A DNA stretch of 5,803 bases, from positions 1-5,803 of the forward strand of contig JBPCMT010000196.1 in NCBI GenBank assembly GCA_051001995.1, written 5' to 3'. This document shows, one piece after another, positions 1 through 5,526 of this stretch. The stretch comes from CAWEHQ01 sp051001995. GTDB lineage: Bacteria; Actinomycetota; Thermoleophilia; Solirubrobacterales; Thermoleophilaceae. The position numbers and the translations under genes were made by a program. Below the pieces are notes generated by a model. It was not told the DNA's origin. It did no database searches and saw nothing but the letters and a program-made list of their open reading frames with translations. How positions within the stretch are numbered: position 1 is the stretch's first letter; each line of letters opens with the position of its first letter.

Positions 1-383
1 GCAGCGACGATCTCGCCCGCGCCTACGCCTCCGCGTGGGCGAGCGTGCTGCCCTCGGTCGAGGAGGCCTTCGGGCTCGTGCTCGTCGAGTCGCTGGCGGC
101 CGGCACGCCGGTGGTGGCCGCCCGCTCAGGAGCGAGCCCGGAGGTGCTTCGCGGCGATACGCCGGCGGTCCTCTTCGAGCCCGACGACGAGCATGCCCTC
201 GAGCGGGCGCTCGACGAGGGGCTCGCGCTTGCCCATCGCCCGGGCGTCCGCGAGGCGTGCCGCGCCGCCGCGCGCGCCTGGGACTGGTCGGCCGTACTGC
301 CCTTGTACGAGGCGCTCTACGAGGAGGCCGCCTCCGGCTCCGCGGGCGGGCACCCGCCGCGCGCCGCGAGCGGTGCGCTCTAG
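1..383 (+). CDS. Glycosyltransferase family 4 (GT-B fold), C-terminal fragment
   Basis: This is the last 126 residues of a gene that begins upstream of the window; the first whole codon is at position 3 and the stop is TAG at 381-383. What remains is the C-terminal, nucleotide-sugar-binding half of a GT-B glycosyltransferase. The fragment carries the family 4 signature SVEEAFGLVLVES followed by LAAGTPVVA, with the EX7E pair at fragment residues E21 and E29, which in this family contacts the donor sugar nucleotide. After this come GASPEVL and a run of acidic residues typical of the end of the domain, then an alpha-helical tail that ends in a poorly conserved Gly/Ala/Pro-rich stretch. It most likely transfers a sugar to a lipid-linked or surface glycan; donor and acceptor cannot be told. 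It is followed after 11 bp by the cytidylyltransferase gene, so the two are probably in one operon even though a possible internal promoter covers the stop codon. Family assignment is firm; specificity is unknown. Confidence 0.88.
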   Translation, partial: SDDLARAYASAWASVLPSVEEAFGLVLVESLAAGTPVVAARSGASPEVLRGDTPAVLFEPDDEHALERALDEGLALAHRPGVREACRAAARAWDWSAVLPLYEALYEEAASGSAGGHPPRAASGAL

Positions 384-386
384 TCT
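381..386 (+). promoter_or_regulatory. Candidate -10 hexamer TAGTCT for a leaderless start of the cytidylyltransferase
   Basis: TAGTCT matches the TANNNT form of a -10 element and ends 8 nt before the ATG at 395, the same distance seen at the genes starting at 3513 and 5527. Its first three bases are also the stop codon of the upstream glycosyltransferase. There is no TGn extension here and no recognisable -35. No good Shine-Dalgarno lies before the ATG. If it works, the gene pair can be transcribed independently of the upstream glycosyltransferase. This rests on spacing and composition only. Confidence 0.4.
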
Positions 387-394
387 GGGGCCCG

Positions 395-1105
395 ATGCTC
401 CCGGTGGCCATTCTCTGCGGCGGCAAGGGCACGCGCATGCGTGAGTCCGGCGAGACCCTGCCGAAGCCGCTCGTCGAGGTCGGCGGCAGACCGATCCTCT
501 GGCACGTCATGTCGCTCTACGCCGGTCAGGGCTTTCGGCGCTTCAAGCTCCTGCTCGGCCACGGCGCCGAGCGGATCGAGGCCTTTGCGGCGACGCTGCC
601 CGACGACTGGGAGGTGACCTGCCTCGACACCGGGCTCGAGACTCCCACCGGCGGGCGGGTCGCCCGCGCCGCCGACCACCTGCGCGAGGGCACGTTCTGC
701 CTCACCTACGCCGACGGCGTCGCCGACCTCGACCTCCGGGCGCTGCTCGCCTTCCACCGCGACCACCGCCGGGCGGCGACGATGACCGTGGTCCGCCCGC
801 GCAACCCGTGGGGCGTCGCCCGGCTCGGGGACGAGGGCCGGATCTCCGGATTCGTCGAGAAGCCTCGCCTCGAGAGCTGGGTGAACGGCGGCTTCCTGGT
901 CATGGAGCCGAGCGCGCTCGAGTCGATCGGAACCGATCACGTGCTCGAGCGCGAGCCGCTCGAGGCGCTCGCCGCGGCCGGCGAGCTGTTCGGCTTCCGT
1001 CACGAGGGATTCTGGGACTGCATGGACACCTACAAGGACACGCTGCTCCTCAACGAGCTCTGGGCGCAGGGCGAAGCGCCGTGGCAGACGCTCGTGGAGG
1101 CATGA
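395..1105 (+). CDS. rfbF: Glucose-1-phosphate cytidylyltransferase (RfbF-like)
   Basis: A 236-residue sugar-phosphate nucleotidyltransferase, predicted to make CDP-glucose and pyrophosphate from CTP and glucose-1-phosphate in the cytosol. The N-terminus holds the nucleotide-binding signature LCGGKGTRM (residues 7-15), then LPKPLVEVGGRPILWHVM (22-39). Further RfbF-like blocks follow in order: LDTG (77-80), TGGR (85-88), TYADGVADLD (104-113, with the probable metal-binding Asp107), FVEKP (153-157), WVNGGFLVM (162-170), and GFWDCMDTYKD (205-215). This set, especially DGVADLD and the final FW..MDT block, points to the cytidylyl branch rather than to RmlA or GalU. From memory the family is near 257 residues. 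The shortfall lies between residues about 63 and 74, where enteric enzymes have a longer segment. I chose ATG 395 because the conserved strand begins at once and the frame upstream of it reads only Arg/Ala-rich shadow sequence. The stop overlaps the next gene's start (ATGA), which indicates translational coupling to the dehydratase. Confidence 0.87.
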   Translation: MLPVAILCGGKGTRMRESGETLPKPLVEVGGRPILWHVMSLYAGQGFRRFKLLLGHGAERIEAFAATLPDDWEVTCLDTGLETPTGGRVARAADHLREGTFCLTYADGVADLDLRALLAFHRDHRRAATMTVVRPRNPWGVARLGDEGRISGFVEKPRLESWVNGGFLVMEPSALESIGTDHVLEREPLEALAAAGELFGFRHEGFWDCMDTYKDTLLLNELWAQGEAPWQTLVEA

Positions 1106-2088
1106 GCCCGAGCCGCTACGCGGGCGCGACCGCGCTCGTCACCGGCGCCCAGGGGTTTCTGGGTTCGTGGCTGGCCGAGCGGTTGCTCGACGAGGGCGCG
1201 CGCGTCGTCGTCCCGCGGCGCGACGTGCCCGCCCTGTCGCGCTTTCGTCTCGAGCGGCTCGACGAGCGCTGCGACCTCGTCGACGCCGACGTGCTCGACG
1301 AGGCCGCCATCGCGCGCGTCGTCAACGAGTACGAGCCCGAGCTCATCTTCCATCTCGCCGCACAGACCATCGTCGGCACGGCGAACCGCTCGCCGCTGGC
1401 CACCTTCGAGACCAACGTGCGCGGCACCTGGAACCTGCTCGAGGCCTGTCGCGCGCTCGGGACACGGAGCTTCGTGCGCGCGATCGTGGTCGCCTCCTCG
1501 GACAAGGCCTACGGCAGCCACGACGAGCTCCCCTACCGCGAGGACTCTGCGTTGCAGCCGATCTATCCCTACGACGTCTCGAAGGCCTGCGCCGACCTCG
1601 TCGCGCGCTCCTACGCACGCACCTACGAGCTGCCGGTCGGGGTGACCCGGCTCGCCAACGTCTACGGCCCCGGCGACTTCAACCTCTCGCGCATCGTGCC
1701 CGACACGGCGCGCTCGCTCGTCCGCGGCGAGCGTCCGGTCGTTCGCTCCGACGGCACTCCGCAGCGCGACTTCCTCCACGTCGCGGACGCTGTGGAGGCC
1801 TACCTGGCGGTGGCAGACTCGCTCGCCCGGCCGGAGCTCCGCGGACGGGCCTGGAACGCCGGGGCCGGCGAGCCGGTGGCGGTGATCGAGGTCGTCGAGC
1901 GGCTGATCGCCGCTTCGGGGCGCGACCTGCTCCCGGAGGTGCGCGGGTCGGGCACGCCGCCCGGCGAGATCGACCGCCAGTGGCTCGACTCGACGGCGAT
2001 CCGGCGGGAGCTCGGCTGGGAGCCTGAGCGCGGGCTCGACGAGGGGCTGAGCGAGACCTACGCCTGGTACGCGCGCGTCTTGGCTTAG
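1102..2088 (+). CDS. rfbG: CDP-glucose 4,6-dehydratase (RfbG-like, extended SDR)
   Basis: A 328-residue extended short-chain dehydrogenase/reductase, predicted to turn CDP-glucose into CDP-4-keto-6-deoxy-glucose with bound NAD+. The Rossmann motif TGAQGFLG is at residues 14-21, the cofactor-lining HLAAQ at 84-88 and N105 in ETNVRGT. The active site shows SSDKAYG (132-138; Ser133-Asp134-Lys135 in the place of the dehydratase Thr/Ser-Asp-Lys) and the YxxxK pair Tyr157/Lys161 in YPYDVSKACAD. NVYGPGDFNLSRIVPD (186-201) and PQRDFLHVADAVEAY (220-234) complete the sugar-nucleotide-binding half. SDKAYG with PYDVSKACAD and the N.YG.GDxN..RIVPD block are hallmarks of CDP-glucose 4,6-dehydratase, as distinct from dTDP-glucose (RmlB) or GDP-mannose enzymes. 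The start is ATG 1102 inside the ATGA overlap; GGAGG lies only 1 nt before it, too close for normal use, so coupling to the upstream gene is likely. The later pathway enzymes (3-dehydrase, reductase or epimerase) are not in the window. Confidence 0.88.
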   Translation: MSPSRYAGATALVTGAQGFLGSWLAERLLDEGARVVVPRRDVPALSRFRLERLDERCDLVDADVLDEAAIARVVNEYEPELIFHLAAQTIVGTANRSPLATFETNVRGTWNLLEACRALGTRSFVRAIVVASSDKAYGSHDELPYREDSALQPIYPYDVSKACADLVARSYARTYELPVGVTRLANVYGPGDFNLSRIVPDTARSLVRGERPVVRSDGTPQRDFLHVADAVEAYLAVADSLARPELRGRAWNAGAGEPVAVIEVVERLIAASGRDLLPEVRGSGTPPGEIDRQWLDSTAIRRELGWEPERGLDEGLSETYAWYARVLA

Positions 2089-2098
2089 CGTCGCGCGC
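2071..2098. terminator. Weak GC hairpin at the convergent 3' ends of the dehydratase and sulfotransferase genes
   Basis: GCGCGCG (2071-2077) can pair with CGCGCGC (2092-2098) around a 14-nt loop that contains the dehydratase stop codon. Only 10 bp separate the two convergent stop codons, so transcripts from either side must end within or overlap the other gene. There is no T-run on either side, and alternating GC tracts pair easily by chance in DNA of this composition, so this is a weak call. Confidence 0.22.
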
Positions 2099-3412
2099 TC
2101 AGGCGCCCAGCCGGTACACGGCGAGCTCGCGCACCCGCCCGGCGCGCACGCGCACGAAGAGCAGGCGCTCGGCGCGCTCCCCGCCGGGAAGCTCGTAGGT
2201 CAGCACGGCCGAGTAGGACGGAGAGCCCGACAGGACCTCGCCGCGAACCTGCCTCCCGGCGAAGGCCTCATCCTCGTCGAGGGCGGCGACCAGCGCCTCG
2301 CGGGCGGCGGAGCCCCGGCCCTCCCAGACCCGATCGCCCGACACGAGGCGCACCGAGGCGCGCTCGTCGAGGAGATCGGCGAGGCCTTCGAGGCGACGGG
2401 CGTGGATCCGCTCGAGCAGGCGGTCGACGACCTCGTGGCCCTCTAGGAGGGCTTGGCCGCCCTCCGCGCCGGCGGCGGAGCCGCGATGAGCATTCCCGTG
2501 GGGGCGCCGGGGCAGACCCCCTGCGAGGGCCGCGCGGGTGCGCTCTCGCAGAGCGCGGGGACGGAGCGCTCTGCTCGCTCGGGCGCCGCGGCGGACGAGG
2601 CCACCCGAGCGTCGACGCCGCCCGGCGGGACGAGCGGATCGTGGCCGCGGGGCCTCATAGCCGAGCTCGGTCAGCAGCGGCCCGGCGACCCGTTCGATCT
2701 CTTCGATCTCCTCCGAGGACGCTCCCGACCTCCACTTCGTCGCTGCGACGCGCGGATCCGAGGCCGTCAGGTTGGCCACGCTCTTGGCCTCCACGAGCGC
2801 CGCGGCCATGATCTCCGGCGTCAGCTCGAGCCCGAGCCACTCGTAGAGCGCGCGAAAGGACTCCTCAGGTCGCGCGAGCAGCTCCTCGTAGCGCACTTCG
2901 AGGAGGCGCTCGGGCTGCCGTGCCTCGCGCGCCGCGGCGACCGAGGAGCGCCATTCCTCCGCGGCCTCGGCGCTCGTCGGCGGGCCCCAGGGCTGCCTGC
3001 GCAGCGAGCGCGCGACGTCGCGACCGTCCCGGATGATGTGGACGAAGCTCGCGTCCGGGTAGATCTGGCCGATCAGGTCGAGGTGGTAGACGTGCAGGGG
3101 CGTCCGCTCGGCGAGAAAGTGCTTGCCGGGCTCGGTCAGCTCGCCGAGGACGCGATCGCAGAACTCCCGCGTGGCGTCGAGGAGCACGTCGTGGCCGACG
3201 TGGATCGCCGCGAACTGCGGCGACGAGCGCGCGCCCTGGTGGAAGCGCTCGAAGAGGGGCGCGATGCCGTGCGAGAAGAGATGCGACTCGGTCGGGACGG
3301 CCGCGACATCGGGGTGCGCGGTGACGATCCGCTGCAGCCAGAACGTGCCGCTGCGGCGGGCGCCCACGTTGAAGATCATGCGGCCCGCGAGTGGGCTGTC
3401 GGCTCTGCTCAT
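2099..3412 (-). CDS. PAPS-dependent sulfotransferase fused to a C-terminal NTF2/SnoaL-like domain
   Basis: A 437-residue protein in three parts. Residues 10 to about 252 form a sulfotransferase domain of the Sulfotransfer_3 type. The 5'-phosphosulfate loop is VGARRSGTFWLQ (16-27), AERTPLH (101-107) stands where relatives often have EKTP, and the 3'-phosphate block IIRDGRDVARSL (126-137) ends in Arg135/Ser136. VRYEELLARPEE (173-184) and a terminal LGYE (249-252) close the domain. Residues about 253-320 are an Arg/Ala/Gly/Pro-rich linker. Residues about 321-437 look like an NTF2/SnoaL-like alpha+beta fold: helix HEVVDRLLERIHARRLEGL, then strands including ASVRLVSGD, YSAVLTYEL and RVRELAVYRL. 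The enzyme would move sulfate from PAPS to a hydroxyl or amine on a glycan or small molecule; no signal peptide or membrane segment is seen. GAGAG lies 5 nt before the ATG, which supports this start over Met12. The fusion partner's role is unknown. The linker has fewer G/C third positions than its flanks. Confidence 0.85.
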   Translation of the reverse strand: MSRADSPLAGRMIFNVGARRSGTFWLQRIVTAHPDVAAVPTESHLFSHGIAPLFERFHQGARSSPQFAAIHVGHDVLLDATREFCDRVLGELTEPGKHFLAERTPLHVYHLDLIGQIYPDASFVHIIRDGRDVARSLRRQPWGPPTSAEAAEEWRSSVAAAREARQPERLLEVRYEELLARPEESFRALYEWLGLELTPEIMAAALVEAKSVANLTASDPRVAATKWRSGASSEEIEEIERVAGPLLTELGYEAPRPRSARPAGRRRRSGGLVRRGARASRALRPRALRERTRAALAGGLPRRPHGNAHRGSAAGAEGGQALLEGHEVVDRLLERIHARRLEGLADLLDERASVRLVSGDRVWEGRGSAAREALVAALDEDEAFAGRQVRGEVLSGSPSYSAVLTYELPGGERAERLLFVRVRAGRVRELAVYRLGA

Positions 3413-3439
3413 GGCTTCTCTCGGGGCTCGGGCGGGCCG

Positions 3440-3445
3440 ATCCTA
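3440..3445 (-). promoter_or_regulatory. Candidate -10 hexamer TAGGAT for the sulfotransferase gene
   Basis: Reading on the minus strand, TAGGAT lies 27 nt before the sulfotransferase ATG. A start about 7 nt downstream would leave a leader of roughly 20 nt that carries GAGAG near the start codon. This makes it the one intact gene start in the right half of the window that looks leadered. I see no convincing -35 in the expected place, so the call rests on the hexamer and its position in a 100-bp divergent gap. Confidence 0.3.
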
Positions 3446-3493
3446 GCCCCGCGGCTACTCGTCCGGCTCAAGCCCGCGACTCCGCCCAGGCCC

Positions 3494-3504
3494 GTTGCTA
3501 GCGT
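3494..3504 (+). promoter_or_regulatory. Extended -10 promoter GTTGCTAGCGT, leaderless start of the methyltransferase
   Basis: The block contains TG-C-TAGCGT, an extended -10 (TGnTANNNT), and ends 8 nt before the ATG at 3513. The stretch before that ATG has no purine-rich ribosome binding site, so transcription probably starts at or within a base or two of the start codon. The same block, with one C to G change, precedes the gene at 5527. No -35 consensus is visible about 17 bp upstream, as is usual when the TGn extension is present. It lies in the 100-bp gap shared with the divergent sulfotransferase gene. Confidence 0.5.
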
Positions 3505-3512
3505 GGCCCGCC

Positions 3513-4241
3513 ATGTCCGAGGCACGGATGCGGCGCTTCTGGGATCGGCGCGCCGACGAGGATGCCTTCTACTTCGTGGACAATCGCCTCGACTACGGGC
3601 GGCCGGACGAGAGTCGGTTCTGGTCGGGCGGCGAGGCGGACCTCGACCGGCTGCTCGGCGCTCTCGGCGTCGAGATCGGAGCAGACGACGATGTCGTCGA
3701 GATCGGCTGCGGGCTCGGCCGGCTGACACGGCCGCTGGCCGCGCGCGCCACACGGGTGCGGGCGCTCGACGTCTCGCCGGCCATGCTCGAGCGTGCCCGC
3801 GGGCTCAACCCCGGCCTCGACAACGTCGAGTGGCTCGCGGGCGACGGCTCGTCGCTCGCGGGGATCGAGGACGCGAGCGCCTCCGCCTGCGTCTCGCACG
3901 TCGTCTTCCAGCACATCCCCGATCCTCGGGTGACGCTCGCCTACGTCCGCGAGATGGGGCGCGTGCTGCGGTCCGGCGGTTGGGCCGCGTTTCAGGTGTC
4001 GAACGATCCGGCCGTTCACCGCCGCCCCGGGGTGCTCAAGCGAGCGCGTCGCAGCGTCGCCGCGCCGGTCCGCGGCGCCCCGCGCGGCCAGACCGACCCG
4101 GCCTGGCTCGGCTCGCACGTCGAGCTCGCGGAGCTCGAGGCCGCGGCGGGCGGCGGGGGCATGGCGCTGGAGCGGACGCACGGCGCGGGAACGCAGTTCT
4201 GCCTCGTCCTCGCCCGGCGCGGTCCACGCGGAGGGTCCTGA
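3513..4241 (+). CDS. Class I SAM-dependent methyltransferase
   Basis: A 242-residue protein with a Rossmann-like methyltransferase domain. Motif I is VVEIGCGLGRLT (61-72), the glycine loop that holds S-adenosylmethionine. The acidic residue at the end of strand 2, which binds the ribose hydroxyls, is Asp86 in ALDVSPAML. GDGSSL (110-115) is the adenine-side acidic block, and SHVVFQHIPD (128-137) followed by MGRVLRSGGWAAFQ matches the strand 4 region and the post-motif loop of the Methyltransf_11/25 group. The first 45 residues (RRFWDRRADEDAFYFVDN) form a cap that probably helps define the substrate. The C-terminus lacks a full added domain. It is a likely O- or C-methylase for a sugar or glycan given its neighbours, but no substrate can be read from the sequence. 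I start it at ATG 3513; an in-frame TTG at 3495 would sit inside the -10 block. It converges on the minus-strand glycosyltransferase with a hairpin at its stop codon. Confidence 0.85.
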   Translation: MSEARMRRFWDRRADEDAFYFVDNRLDYGRPDESRFWSGGEADLDRLLGALGVEIGADDDVVEIGCGLGRLTRPLAARATRVRALDVSPAMLERARGLNPGLDNVEWLAGDGSSLAGIEDASASACVSHVVFQHIPDPRVTLAYVREMGRVLRSGGWAAFQVSNDPAVHRRPGVLKRARRSVAAPVRGAPRGQTDPAWLGSHVELAELEAAAGGGGMALERTHGAGTQFCLVLARRGPRGGS

Positions 4242-4262
4242 AGCCGGCGCCGGGCCGGCTTC
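4240..4262. terminator. Perfect 9-bp hairpin between convergent genes
   Basis: GAAGCCGGC (4240-4248) and GCCGGCTTC (4254-4262) are exact inverted copies around a 5-nt loop. The left arm overlaps the methyltransferase TGA, and the right arm ends 10 bp before the stop codon of the opposing glycosyltransferase. Position and symmetry fit a bidirectional terminator serving both genes. There is no T-tract on either strand, so it is not a canonical intrinsic terminator, though U-poor hairpins are common in high-GC actinobacteria. Confidence 0.6.
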
Positions 4263-4272
4263 GGCCGCTGCC

Positions 4273-5478
4273 TCAGGGTCCGCCGCCCGGCGCCCTCTGC
4301 CCGGCTCGCTCGACCACCGCCGCGATCGCCTCGTTGTAGGCCGACTCCGGAAAGCGCGCCGCGGTGGCGAGCCCGCCCTCGTGCAGGCGCGCTCGCAGCT
4401 CCGCGTCGCCGGCGAGGCGACGTACCGCCGCGGCGAGCGCTTCGGGACGGTCGCGCTCGAAGATCAGGCAGTTCTCCCCGTCGCGCAGATACTCGCCCGA
4501 GCCTCCCGTACCCGTGGCCACGACCGGGCAGCCGACGGCCATGGCCTCGAGCGGGACGAGCCCCCAGGGCTCCTCCCAGCGAACTCCGAACACGAGCACG
4601 TCGGCCTCCGTGTAAGCGCGCGCGATCTCCGCTCGCGGCCAGCGCTCGAAGCTCACCCGTCCTTCGAGCCCGAGCTCTCGCCCGAGCTGACGCAGCTCCT
4701 CGAGGTGATGCTCGTCGCCTCCCCCGACCACCGCCAGTGTGGCCTCGGGCGGCAGCTCGGCCAGCGCGCGCACGGCCGTGTCGATCCCCTTCCGCGGATC
4801 GATCCGGCCCAGGCACAGGAGGCGCCAGCGCCACGGTGGGCGCTCGGCCGCCCGGAAGCGGCCGGGCTCGATGCCCGGGTGGGCGACCGCGGTGTCGCGC
4901 AGCTCGGGGTGAGCGGCGAGCGCCCGCCGGCGCACGGTCTCGCTGTTGAAGAGCCAGGAGCCGGCGTCGCTCCAGTCGACCTGCGTCGGGACCCCGGTGA
5001 TCGCGCGGACGATCGCGGCCGCCCGCGGCCGGCGCGTGAACATCCTCGTCCAGGCGTCGACCCGCGCCCCGTAGTCGAGCCAGTCGTCGCCCACAATGGC
5101 GGCCGCGGGCAGTCCGGCCCGGCGCGCGCGCTCGACCAGCGACAGCGACATCCCGCCCATCGCCCACCAGCTCACGACTTCGGGCCGAAGGTCGCCCACG
5201 TGGCGGTCGAAGACGCGGGCGTTGTGGCGCTCGAGGGCCATGCGCTCGCGCAGGGAGAGCCGCGGGAAGGCGTGATCGCGCCAGTACCAGCGCAGGTCGC
5301 GGTGCACGTCGCTCTCGTCGTCTCCTTCCACCGCCACGCCCGGAGCGCGGTAGTCGGTGGTGAGCACGCGCACCTCGTGGCCGCGGCCGCGCAGGTGGGC
5401 GACCGCCGCGCGCCAAGTGAGCTCGTAGCCGCCCAGCGCGTGCGGCGGATACATGTTGCCGACGGTCAGGATCCGCAT
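4273..5478 (-). CDS. Glycosyltransferase family 4 (GT-B fold), complete
   Basis: A 401-residue cytosolic or membrane-associated GT-B enzyme, a normal length for family 4. The N-terminal acceptor domain opens with MRILTVGNMYPPHALGGYE (1-19), whose GGYE loop is the usual glycine-rich turn near the active site. The linker and donor domain carry WLFNSE (175-180), HPGIEP (200-205), LCLGRIDPRKGIDTAV (221-236; Arg225 and Lys230 are the phosphate-binding pair of the family), VVGGGDE (250-256) and EEPWGLVPLEAMAVG (302-316). The EX7E pair is Glu303/Glu311. A final helix (residues about 379-392) would cross back to the N-terminal domain. A retaining glycosyl transfer from a nucleotide sugar to a glycan or lipid acceptor is expected; the acceptor is unknown. 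I chose ATG 5478 because the first beta strand starts right there and TACCCT lies 6 nt upstream. An upstream in-frame ATG at 5703 would run through the divergent neighbour's coding region and add only shadow sequence. Confidence 0.9.
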   Translation of the reverse strand: MRILTVGNMYPPHALGGYELTWRAAVAHLRGRGHEVRVLTTDYRAPGVAVEGDDESDVHRDLRWYWRDHAFPRLSLRERMALERHNARVFDRHVGDLRPEVVSWWAMGGMSLSLVERARRAGLPAAAIVGDDWLDYGARVDAWTRMFTRRPRAAAIVRAITGVPTQVDWSDAGSWLFNSETVRRRALAAHPELRDTAVAHPGIEPGRFRAAERPPWRWRLLCLGRIDPRKGIDTAVRALAELPPEATLAVVGGGDEHHLEELRQLGRELGLEGRVSFERWPRAEIARAYTEADVLVFGVRWEEPWGLVPLEAMAVGCPVVATGTGGSGEYLRDGENCLIFERDRPEALAAAVRRLAGDAELRARLHEGGLATAARFPESAYNEAIAAVVERAGQRAPGGGP

Positions 5479-5484
5479 CGCAGC

Positions 5485-5490
5485 AGGGTA
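5485..5490 (-). promoter_or_regulatory. Candidate -10 hexamer TACCCT, leaderless start of the minus-strand glycosyltransferase
   Basis: On the minus strand TACCCT ends 6 nt before the ATG at 5478, so transcription would begin at or near the A of the start codon. No ribosome binding site precedes the ATG. The -35 zone for a 17-bp spacer falls on the -10 block of the divergent gene at 5508-5518. The hexamer matches TANNNT only, with no TGn extension. Confidence 0.38.
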
Positions 5491-5507
5491 TTCCGGCGGC
5501 TCGCCGC

Positions 5508-5518
5508 GTTGGTAGCGT
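5508..5518 (+). promoter_or_regulatory. Extended -10 promoter GTTGGTAGCGT, leaderless start of the right-edge gene
   Basis: This copy holds TG-G-TAGCGT and ends 8 nt before the ATG at 5527. From its first base through that ATG it agrees with the block before the methyltransferase at 18 of 22 positions, and all four differences are C/G swaps. No ribosome binding site is seen. It lies in a 48-bp divergent gap with the promoter of the minus-strand glycosyltransferase. Confidence 0.5.
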
Positions 5519-5526
5519 GCCGCGCG

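Noticed and set aside
35..394. Upstream extension of the cytidylyltransferase frame to 35
   Set aside because: The added residues overlap the glycosyltransferase fragment in another frame and are Arg-rich noise; the nucleotide-binding signature begins right after ATG 395.
808..1101. Upstream extension of the dehydratase frame to 808
   Set aside because: It overlaps conserved cytidylyltransferase coding sequence in another frame, whereas the Rossmann fold begins just after ATG 1102 in an ATGA overlap.
1030..1779. Minus-strand open frame of 249 codons antisense to the dehydratase
   Set aside because: The sense strand encodes a full set of SDR catalytic motifs; the antisense product has no family features.
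2086..2091. TAGCGT at the dehydratase stop codon as a further promoter
   Set aside because: It is made from the TAG stop plus the following bases. No plus-strand start codon or coding region follows at the typical distance; downstream is the 3' end of the opposing gene.
2443..2658. Separate small gene in the alternative frame under the sulfotransferase linker (71 codons)
   Set aside because: The third-position bias is suggestive and is reported as a finding, but the product is Pro/Ala-rich with no domain, and the main frame reads through without a stop and joins two recognisable domains.
2453..4339. Plus-strand open frame of 628 codons
   Set aside because: It runs antisense through the sulfotransferase and then out of frame through the methyltransferase, both of which have clear motifs. 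Its product is low-complexity Arg/Ala/Gly-rich with no recognisable domain, as expected of stop-poor high-GC DNA.
4016..5416. Minus-strand open frame of 466 codons
   Set aside because: It is a different frame over the family 4 glycosyltransferase and the antisense of the methyltransferase end. It is Arg/Gly/Pro-rich, shows no motif, and the competing frame has all GT4 signatures.
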